15,434 nucleotides of DNA. It comes from Thermoplasmata archaeon. Its GTDB lineage: Archaea > Thermoplasmatota > Thermoplasmata > RBG-16-68-12 > JAGMCJ01. The position numbers and the translations under genes are program-made. Shown here in pieces: positions 8,080 to 13,378 of the stretch; within the stretch, counting starts at the first letter, position 1, and each line of letters starts with the position of its first letter. The stretch covers positions 1 through 15,434 of the forward strand of contig JAGMCJ010000194.1 in NCBI GenBank assembly GCA_023129265.1, given 5' to 3'. A model generated the notes under the pieces. That model was not told where the DNA came from. It made no database searches and saw nothing but the letters and a program-made list of their open reading frames with translations.

Positions 8080-8093
8080 CATATAAACCTTTT
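8080..8093 (-). promoter_or_regulatory. BRE/TATA promoter of the ribosomal protein operon
   Basis: The minus strand reads AAAAGGTTTATATG, a BRE (AAAAGG) followed by TATA box TTTATATG (8087-8080). The predicted start site, near 8056-8060, leaves a 13-17 nt leader carrying the Shine-Dalgarno sequence AGAGGAT. Confidence 0.65.
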
Positions 8094-8100
8094 GTCCGTC

Positions 8101-8212
8101 TGGACTGCGAAAATTCGACAGCCAGTCCACTGCCATTTTGTCCTTTGAGCCCACCGTTGGAAACAGCTCCGAGACCCAAATGTCCGGTGCACCGGGGTTT
8201 TCGATGTCATCG
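8101..8212. repeat. Three inverted repeats in the divergent intergenic region
   Basis: Between the ribosomal operon promoter and the TIM-barrel gene promoter there are three short dyads. They are TGGACTG (8101-8107) with CAGTCCA (8123-8129), a perfect 12-bp palindrome CCGGTGCACCGG (8184-8195), and CGATG-T-CATCG (8202-8212). They could be operators or parts of a structured RNA. No coding sequence is seen between 8094 and 8245. Confidence 0.5.
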
Positions 8213-8246
8213 GAAGCCGTAAACGAGCTTTTTGGGGGCACATTAT

Positions 8247-8261
8247 CGAAAACTATAAATA
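8247..8261 (+). promoter_or_regulatory. BRE/TATA promoter of the TIM-barrel/hxlB operon
   Basis: CGAAAA (8247-8252) followed by TATAAATA (8254-8261) is a near-consensus archaeal BRE/TATA pair. Transcription would start near 8283, leaving a leader of about 30 nt with GGTGGAG before the ATG at 8313. Confidence 0.72.
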
Positions 8262-8312
8262 TAAATGCGCGCCAAATAGTAAGACCTTCGGGTTAATTAG
8301 TCTGGTGGAGTA

Positions 8313-9335
8313 ATGATACGTTTTGGTCCGGCGGGCATTCCCCTATCATGCAAAGGGAGAACCTTGCGAGATGGCATAGAGGATGTCCATAACCTGGGTT
8401 TGACGGCGATGGAGGTTCAGCTGGTCAGAGTAGGGCTCCTCGAACGACACCCCACTGAGGACGAGGTCGGTCTCGTGGCGAGGGACATACCGAACGCGCT
8501 GATAGTTGAGATCGTCAGAAGGCAGGGATCCAGGGAGCGGGTAATCGCCAATCTTGACGCCGAGATCAAGAAGGGGGACCTCCTCCGCATTCTGGCGTCA
8601 GGCATAGCGAAGGACTATCATGAGCTCGAGGAGCTCGGGAGGTTGTCTAGGGACCTGGACATTGAACTGAGCCTTCACACACCTTACTACATGGATCTCA
8701 TCGGCGTAGAGGAGATGCCAGAGAGGAGCGTGGACAGCGTCAAGTGGGGCGGCCTCCTTGCCAATGAGATGGGAGCAAAGGTCGTGGTGACCCATCTCGG
8801 TCTGTACGGTGACCTGACGAAGAGGCAAGCAAGCATAAGAGTCAGGAAGAACCTCGATTCGATTCTCAAATGGTTCAGGTCAAGGAAAATCAAGGCCAAA
8901 CTCGGACTGGAGTCCAGCGGAAGACAGGAGGTGTTCGGTAGCATGAAGGAGATCATCTCCCTCTGCGAGAAGTACAAAGGTGTCGTCCCTGTGCTCAACT
9001 TCTCACACGTACACTCACGGGAAGGGGGCACGCTGAGAGCCAATGAAGACTTCCAGAAGCTCTTCAACAAGTTCAAGAAGTACACGAAAGGACACTTCCA
9101 CACACATTTCTCCGGAGTGGAGCATGCGGGCGGGAATGAGCTACGATACACGCCGATCAAGAAGGGCGATCTCAGGTTCGAACCTCTCGCGGAGTGCATT
9201 CTGGACAACAACTACGACATCACACTGATCTCCGGTTCACCACTCCTGGAACATGACGCGATGTACATGAAGGTCATACTGGAGAGGGTCCTAGCCAGGA
9301 GAGTCGCGAAGTCCGCCAAAGGAGGAAAGAAATGA
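8313..9335 (+). CDS. Endonuclease IV-like TIM-barrel protein (AP endonuclease 2 / sugar isomerase superfamily)
   Basis: This is a 340-residue protein of the endonuclease IV/xylose isomerase-like TIM-barrel superfamily. It begins IRFGPAGIPLSCKG. Likely metal ligands are H122 (SLHTPYY), H161 (VVTHLGLYGD), E200 (LGLESSGR), H232 and/or H234 (NFSHVHSR), H265 (HFHTHFSG) and E313 (SPLLEHDA). By my unaided alignment, the position of the E. coli Nfo ligand D179 is Asn229, and the E261 region reads ISGSP, with Gly308 where archaeal relatives often have Glu. That leaves DNA-repair activity uncertain. The ATG at 8313 follows GGTGGAG. The gene overlaps the next one by 4 nt (ATGA), so it is translationally coupled to a hexulose-phosphate isomerase, which hints at sugar-phosphate chemistry. 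An apurinic endonuclease role remains possible. Confidence 0.82.
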   Translation: MIRFGPAGIPLSCKGRTLRDGIEDVHNLGLTAMEVQLVRVGLLERHPTEDEVGLVARDIPNALIVEIVRRQGSRERVIANLDAEIKKGDLLRILASGIAKDYHELEELGRLSRDLDIELSLHTPYYMDLIGVEEMPERSVDSVKWGGLLANEMGAKVVVTHLGLYGDLTKRQASIRVRKNLDSILKWFRSRKIKAKLGLESSGRQEVFGSMKEIISLCEKYKGVVPVLNFSHVHSREGGTLRANEDFQKLFNKFKKYTKGHFHTHFSGVEHAGGNELRYTPIKKGDLRFEPLAECILDNNYDITLISGSPLLEHDAMYMKVILERVLARRVAKSAKGGKK

Positions 9336-9883
9336 CCAGTAGGGCAACGGTGTCATCGCAATTTGTGGCAAAGAAGATAACCGAGATCCTCGCGAACGGG
9401 GATGAAAAGACAATCGAGGAGATCATCAAACTCCTGCTGAACTCCGACAAGGTGTTCATCTATGGTGCCGGCAGGTCCGGCCTGATAGGAAAGGCCTTCG
9501 CCATACGCCTGGTTCAGTTGGGCCTCAAGGTCTTCTTCATCGGTGAGACAACGACCCCAATCGTTGAAGACACTGATGTTGCGCTAATCATCTCGAACAC
9601 GGGCGAGACAATGTCTGCGATCCAGACGGCGAACATCATCAGGCGCGTGGGGGCAAAGGTGATAGTGATGACGAGCAGGAAGACTTCCAAGCTCGCACAC
9701 GCCGGTAACATAGTTGTCACTCTGAATCCGGAGCTAGATGATGAGGCCGTGGCTCTCGCCCCGCTTGGCACGCTTTTCGAGGATTCCACGCTCGTATACT
9801 TGGATGGAATCGTCGCGTATATCATGGAGAAGAGGAACGAGACGGAGTCCAAGATGAGAGGAAGGCACGCTATTTGGGTTTGA
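9332..9883 (+). CDS. hxlB: 6-phospho-3-hexuloisomerase (SIS domain)
   Basis: This 183-residue SIS-domain protein has KVFIYGAGRSGLIGKAFAIRL, the GETTTPIVEDTD turn, IISNTGETMSA for phosphate binding, and APLGTLFEDSTLVYLDGI, the signature of archaeal 6-phospho-3-hexuloisomerase (PHI). The C-terminus ends MRGRHAIWV, matching the family's conserved RHA. PHI interconverts D-arabino-hex-3-ulose 6-phosphate and fructose 6-phosphate. In archaea it partners hexulose-6-phosphate synthase to make ribulose 5-phosphate. No synthase gene is adjacent; the partner in the operon is the TIM-barrel protein. The start overlaps the upstream stop (ATGA), and the 3' end overlaps the convergent JAMM gene by 14 bp. 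KpsF/GutQ-type sugar isomerase is the alternative, less likely because CBS domains are absent and the length fits PHI. Confidence 0.88.
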   Translation: MTSRATVSSQFVAKKITEILANGDEKTIEEIIKLLLNSDKVFIYGAGRSGLIGKAFAIRLVQLGLKVFFIGETTTPIVEDTDVALIISNTGETMSAIQTANIIRRVGAKVIVMTSRKTSKLAHAGNIVVTLNPELDDEAVALAPLGTLFEDSTLVYLDGIVAYIMEKRNETESKMRGRHAIWV

Positions 9884-10508
9884 GCGGGAGCTTCTTCATC
9901 GGTCCGTATGGATTTTCGTACTCCTCCCAGTAGACCGCGAAAGGTGCGGGGACACATTTCTCCCCAGAGAGCGTAAAGGCCTCAATCTGCAGCTCCATTG
10001 GGTCCAGGACGATTGCGAAGTGGAACTCCTCCCGAAACATGCGCCGCTGCGTTCCGACGTCCTTGGGTGACATGAAGCAGGTGTAACCAGGGTGGGAGTG
10101 GTACCAACCGACAATAATGTAATCGAAATCCGCCTCGTCGAGGCGATCAAAGAGCGTTTCGAACCCGTTCCTGTCGAAACTCACGGAAACGCCTGATGCC
10201 TGGAGGTCCGTTGTAGCGACGTCCTTGACCACGGTGTAGGGTTTTGCTGAGTGAGCGAAGACATCACCGAGTAGCAGACCCAGGGCTTCCAGATTTTGCT
10301 TCCCGGAAGAGATGCTGTGATCCCTCATCTTTGCCTCGGCGGTCTTCGAAACGTACAAGGGAAGCGGCCCTGTTCCCGCGAACGCTTCCTCGACCTCTCT
10401 CCTCCTCTCCTCCTTGAGCCAGTAATGGGACCTGGAGCGCTCTTTCGGCGGTGGCGCCCTTTCCAAGATAGCTCTCTTCCTTTCACTCACAACGCGTGGG
10501 CGCTTCAT
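9870..10508 (-). CDS. Rpn11-like JAMM (JAB1/MPN+) metalloprotease, putative deubiquitinase
   Basis: This 212-residue protein has a complete JAMM zinc centre: E74 (NLEALGLLLGD), then GWYHSHPGYTCFMSPKD, giving H137, H139, S147 and D150. The spacing H-x-H-x7-S-x2-D and the GWYHSHPG context match eukaryotic Rpn11/Csn5 and archaeal JAMM isopeptidases closely. Residues 1-45 are a strongly charged, Arg/Lys-rich extension before the MPN core, possibly for partner binding. The predicted role is hydrolysis of the isopeptide bond between the Ubl Gly-Gly and a target lysine, recycling the modifier. It is the last gene of the E1-Ubl-E2-JAMM set. ATG 10508 is 3 nt after the E2 stop, so translation is probably coupled. 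Confidence 0.93.
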   Translation of the reverse strand: MKRPRVVSERKRAILERAPPPKERSRSHYWLKEERRREVEEAFAGTGPLPLYVSKTAEAKMRDHSISSGKQNLEALGLLLGDVFAHSAKPYTVVKDVATTDLQASGVSVSFDRNGFETLFDRLDEADFDYIIVGWYHSHPGYTCFMSPKDVGTQRRMFREEFHFAIVLDPMELQIEAFTLSGEKCVPAPFAVYWEEYENPYGPMKKLPLKPK

Positions 10509-10511
10509 GGA

Positions 10512-11030
10512 TCATCCCAAAACCCTTGGCTTCTTCCCTGAACCCTCCATCACATTCGGCGGGCTGTAGCCGTGAGTGTTGAAGTACTGTGCGGCACGCG
10601 TACACGAATCACTGCCGAAGGGGTTCGCAGGGTTAGGACTGGTAAGCAGCGTTTCGATTCCTTTGACGAACGTGAGCAGGGTCGAGCTGAAACTCCAGTC
10701 ATCCAAGAGCTTCGTGCAGACGTATCCGCCATCATCAGGAAGCATGATGTTGGGATGGAATATGTCCGACCTCCATTTGACGATGGGTTTCTCGTACGGA
10801 TACTCTTCAGTTATCAGAATCGACAGCTTGTGCGTATATCGATGCCTTATCGTGTCATCCTTCCAGATGGGTCCAGGGGTCTTCACGAGAGTGACGTTGA
10901 CTTCCATGGGAAAGGACTGAAGCGTCGGATCAGAGACCGAAACGGCGTGCCTGAGATTCCTTTGACACAGCAGAACTTCGTTCCTCACGCGGAACCTCAA
11001 GATGTCCTTCGGCAGCCCCATGAGCCGCAC
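10512..11030 (-). CDS. E2-like ubiquitin-conjugating enzyme (UBC fold)
   Basis: This 172-residue protein has the UBC core: YPYEKPIVKW (77-86), FHPNI with HPN at 92-94, GGYVCTKLLDDWS with the predicted catalytic Cys105 and Trp112, and the post-Cys helix region ending LLTSPNPANPF (128-138). The order and spacing match active eukaryotic E2s, including the oxyanion Asn of HPN. About 30 residues follow the core, ending KKPRVLG. The protein should accept the Ubl thioester from the E1 and pass it to lysine. The GTG at 11030 directly abuts the Ubl stop; an ATG at 11021 with AGGTG 6 nt upstream is an equally good start and would shorten the protein by 3 residues. The downstream JAMM gene is 3 nt away. 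Confidence 0.93.
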   Translation of the reverse strand: MRLMGLPKDILRFRVRNEVLLCQRNLRHAVSVSDPTLQSFPMEVNVTLVKTPGPIWKDDTIRHRYTHKLSILITEEYPYEKPIVKWRSDIFHPNIMLPDDGGYVCTKLLDDWSFSSTLLTFVKGIETLLTSPNPANPFGSDSCTRAAQYFNTHGYSPPNVMEGSGKKPRVLG

Positions 11031-11276
11031 CTAGCCGCCCTCGGGGTCAGGTATCAGCTCGACCACGTCTCCCTCGCGGACCTCCGCTTCCACGATTGTA
11101 GACTGCCCGCGCAGAACTGCCTTGCCGCGACGGAGGACATAGGCACCTGGAGAGACCTCCCAGTAGCTGGCCGCGCTCTCGATTATCTCTTCCACAGTAT
11201 TCTCGGCCTCCAACTCCATCTCGACCGAGGACCCTGTTTCCGCGTTCTTCACTGTGATTCTCGTTGTCACAATCAC
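11031..11276 (-). CDS. Ubiquitin-like modifier with mature C-terminal Gly-Gly
   Basis: The product is 81 residues with a beta-grasp pattern: TTRITVKNAETG, VEMELEAENTVEEIIESAAS, YVLRRGKAVL, and a final strand EGDVVELIPDPEGG. It stops immediately after Gly80-Gly81, so no processing is needed before adenylation by the E1. Only two lysines (K10, K52) could carry chains. The first GTG is at 11276; a second GTG at 11270, preceded by GGAGTGAT, is an alternative that removes two residues. The gene abuts the E2 gene without a gap. ThiS/MoaD or SAMP-type sulfur carriers share this fold and ending, but the adjacent true E2 and JAMM genes argue for protein conjugation. A sulfur-transfer role in addition cannot be excluded. 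Confidence 0.92.
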   Translation of the reverse strand: MIVTTRITVKNAETGSSVEMELEAENTVEEIIESAASYWEVSPGAYVLRRGKAVLRGQSTIVEAEVREGDVVELIPDPEGG

Positions 11277-11305
11277 TCCCCCGTACTGTTATTGACAGAG
11301 GCGTT

Positions 11306-11319
11306 CTTAAAGGTTTTCG
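11306..11319 (-). promoter_or_regulatory. Possible internal promoter ahead of the Ubl gene
   Basis: In the 55-nt gap between the E1 and Ubl genes the minus strand reads CGAAAACCTTTAAG, a BRE (CGAAAA) plus TATA-like CTTTAAG. A start near 11284 would leave only about 8 nt before the first GTG. This would let Ubl, E2 and JAMM be made independently of the E1. Confidence 0.5.
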
Positions 11320-11331
11320 GAACTGACACAT

Positions 11332-12123
11332 CTAGCGTTCGACGTGATGAGGGCAATCCGGGTTCTTTGAGATCTCGAGGGTCTCTGAGACGTTTCTTAG
11401 GCCGTCGTAATAGAAGACATTGGACAAGACAGTCTCCGCTCTCCCAGACGCGATCTTGAGGGCCTCTCTCACCTGGACCGCCGAGACTATGCTCGTTGTC
11501 GTAATCTCTGCGGCGACCTTGGGCTCGTAGAACGTCACATCTTCGCCGGTGCAGCTGAACCTGAGTTCCATGATTTTCGAGTGTGTCTTGTTCATTCCGC
11601 ACTGAAGACAGGCCGTTTCCGGTGGAAGGACGACTTGCACCTTTCCAATCAGCCCGTCCATCGCTCCATCGATGTAGGGGATGCCTTCGTTGTAGCAGTG
11701 AGCGTTCAGGTGGAGTCTTGTGGCCACGTTGTCCAGGCAGCCAAGGACCATCGAATGGGAGGGGATGAAATCCTCAGGCAAATCCTGGATTCTGTCCGTG
11801 TAAGATGTGATCTTGACCGCAGGGTCGAGTTCCATCGCTCTTCCTGCAACGACTTCGGCCTTGAGCCGCCTCGCTTCGGAATCCTCCTCCCGGAAGAATA
11901 CGCACCGGGTCAGATTGGACTTGGCAACATGGTCCATATCGACAAGACTAATCTCCGCGAAGCCCGCCAGAACCATGTCCTTGACGACTTCGTTGCCAAG
12001 AGCGCCTGCTCCGACGACGAGAACTCGAGCCGTTCTGACCGCGTCCATGTCTATCCATGGGATTCTTCTCATTCTCTCGTGTCTGTCCCGCTCGACAAAA
12101 TCAGCATCGATGGACTCCCCCAT
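11332..12123 (-). CDS. E1-like Ubl-activating enzyme (ThiF/MoeB/UBA superfamily)
   Basis: This 263-residue adenylating enzyme has the nucleotide loop VLVVGAGALGNEVVKD (G38, G40, G43), D62 in VDMD, N70 and R73 in SNLTRC, K88, and D131-N132 in CLDNVATR, the E1/MoeB catalytic set. Zinc ligands are probably C172 and C175 (CLQC) with C257 and H260 (CPHH at the C-terminus). C191 (RFSCTGEDV) sits where MoeB/ThiF and E1 proteins place the reactive cysteine, followed by a loop longer than in MoeB and then VSAVQVREALKIA. It is a single adenylation domain without a visible C-terminal ubiquitin-fold domain. It should activate the Ubl Gly-Gly with ATP. Being MoeB/HesA-like in size, a sulfurtransfer role is the alternative, made less likely by its neighbours. 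Confidence 0.92.
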   Translation of the reverse strand: MGESIDADFVERDRHERMRRIPWIDMDAVRTARVLVVGAGALGNEVVKDMVLAGFAEISLVDMDHVAKSNLTRCVFFREEDSEARRLKAEVVAGRAMELDPAVKITSYTDRIQDLPEDFIPSHSMVLGCLDNVATRLHLNAHCYNEGIPYIDGAMDGLIGKVQVVLPPETACLQCGMNKTHSKIMELRFSCTGEDVTFYEPKVAAEITTTSIVSAVQVREALKIASGRAETVLSNVFYYDGLRNVSETLEISKNPDCPHHVER

Positions 12124-12144
12124 ACTGCCAGGAAGGATTCGGAG

Positions 12145-12159
12145 ATATTAATCCTTTTC
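12145..12159 (-). promoter_or_regulatory. BRE/TATA promoter of the E1 gene
   Basis: The minus strand reads GAAAAGGATTAATAT, a BRE (GAAAAGG) plus TATA box ATTAATAT. The spacing puts the transcript start at or beside the ATG at 12123, so the E1 mRNA may be leaderless; no Shine-Dalgarno sequence is seen before that ATG. Confidence 0.55.
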
Positions 12160-12190
12160 ACACCTGGAAGAACCGTGGGAGAAAGTGAGA

Positions 12191-12206
12191 GAGAAACGTT
12201 ATTATG
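12191..12206 (+). promoter_or_regulatory. Possible promoter of trpS
   Basis: GAGAAACGTTATTATG resembles a BRE followed by a TATA box. A start about 25-28 nt downstream falls near 12230, next to the ATG at 12234. This favours the shorter, leaderless TrpRS start. Confidence 0.4.
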
Positions 12207-12233
12207 ATATTGCCTCATTCAGAGACGACTCGT

Positions 12234-13352
12234 ATGCCAGAGGATTTCATTGTCACGCCATGGGAGGTCAAAGGCGAGATCGACTACGACAAGCTAGTGG
12301 AAAGGTTCGGGACCCAATTGGTCTCCCAGGAGATTCTGGACAGATTGGAGAAGCATGCCTCCCCCCTGCACCACCTCTTGAGGAGGGGGATTTTCTATTC
12401 GCATCGCGACTTCAATCGAGTCTTGGATGACTACGAGAAGGGCAACGGTTTCTTCCTGTACACGGGTCGCGGTCCCTCGGGCCACAACCATCTGGGCCAT
12501 ATGCTGCCGTGGATTCTCACGAAATGGCTTCAGGACCACTTCAAGGTCAAGTTCTACTTCCAGCTGACGGACGATGAGAAGTTCATGTTCAACGATGGCC
12601 TCACGAAGGAGGATACTAAGAAGTATGCTTACGAGAATATGCTGGATGTCATTGCTTTGGGATTCGACCCCAAGCTGACGAGGATATTCCTGGATACGGA
12701 GCTGATTCACACGCTCTATCCGATTGCCATTGACATTGCCAGGAAAATCAACTTCTCGAAGGTCCGCGCGGTCTTCGGCTTCAACAGCAGCCACAACATC
12801 GGAAGCATCTTCTACACGAGCATGCAGGCGGTTCCCTGTTTTCTCGAATCGGTGCTCGAGGGCAGGAACATCGCTTGTCTGATTCCCTGCGGAATAGACC
12901 AGGACCCTCATTTCAGGATTGCCCGAGATGTCGCTCCCTTGCTCGGGTACTACAAGCCAGCACTCCTGCACAACAAGCTGCTCCCGAGCCTGGCGGGGGG
13001 AGACAAGATGTCCGCCTCGCTTCCCCACACGAGCGTGTTCACAACGGACAAGCCTGATGACGTGAGGAAGAAGATAGTCAACGCCTTCACGGGCGGGCGG
13101 GTCTCCGTTGATGAGCAGAGGAAACTGGGAGCCAATCCAGACATCTGCACGGTCTATCACTACTACATGTACTTCTTCATGCCGGAGGATGATGAGCTGA
13201 GAGACATCTATCTCAAATGCAAGGGCGGTGAGATCCTCTGCGGGGAATGCAAACAGATACTCATCGAAAAGATCAACGAGTTCTTGAGGGAACACCAGGA
13301 AAAGCGTGAAGAAGCCAAGGACAGGATCGAGGAATTCATATTCCGGGACTGA
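12234..13352 (+). CDS. trpS: Tryptophan-tRNA ligase (archaeal/eukaryotic type)
   Basis: TrpRS charges tRNA-Trp with tryptophan. From this start the protein has 372 residues and begins MPEDFIVTPWEVKGEIDYDKL, like archaeal TrpRS N-termini. Class I motifs are the HIGH variant HNHLGH (84-89) and KMSAS (258-262). CGIDQDPHFR (219-228) is a typical TrpRS block in the active site. GEILCGECKQILIEKI near the C-terminus is also typical. An in-frame ATG at 12204 would add ten residues (MILPHSETTR), but that ATG overlaps the likely TATA box. No Shine-Dalgarno sequence precedes either start, which fits a leaderless transcript. It is divergent from the E1 gene. Confidence 0.95.
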   Translation: MPEDFIVTPWEVKGEIDYDKLVERFGTQLVSQEILDRLEKHASPLHHLLRRGIFYSHRDFNRVLDDYEKGNGFFLYTGRGPSGHNHLGHMLPWILTKWLQDHFKVKFYFQLTDDEKFMFNDGLTKEDTKKYAYENMLDVIALGFDPKLTRIFLDTELIHTLYPIAIDIARKINFSKVRAVFGFNSSHNIGSIFYTSMQAVPCFLESVLEGRNIACLIPCGIDQDPHFRIARDVAPLLGYYKPALLHNKLLPSLAGGDKMSASLPHTSVFTTDKPDDVRKKIVNAFTGGRVSVDEQRKLGANPDICTVYHYYMYFFMPEDDELRDIYLKCKGGEILCGECKQILIEKINEFLREHQEKREEAKDRIEEFIFRD

Positions 13353-13364
13353 AAAGAATAAATC
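13351..13364 (+). promoter_or_regulatory. Likely promoter of pheS
   Basis: GAAAAGAATAAATC overlaps the trpS stop codon and forms a BRE (GAAAAG) with TATA box AATAAATC (13357-13364). The predicted transcript start is near 13386, immediately before the ATG at 13388, so pheS may be transcribed separately from trpS as a leaderless mRNA. Confidence 0.5.
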
Positions 13365-13378
13365 GCAAGTGACCTTTC

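Noticed and set aside
11031..12123. Molybdopterin or thiamine sulfur-carrier operon (MoaD/ThiS with MoeB/ThiF)
   Set aside because: The Ubl and E1 alone could fit, but a UBC E2 with intact active site is directly coupled, and sulfur carriers do not use one. A secondary sulfur role stays possible.
12294..13295. 333-residue minus-strand frame opposite trpS
   Set aside because: It is long only because of the codon use of TrpRS on the other strand; it has no recognisable family features.
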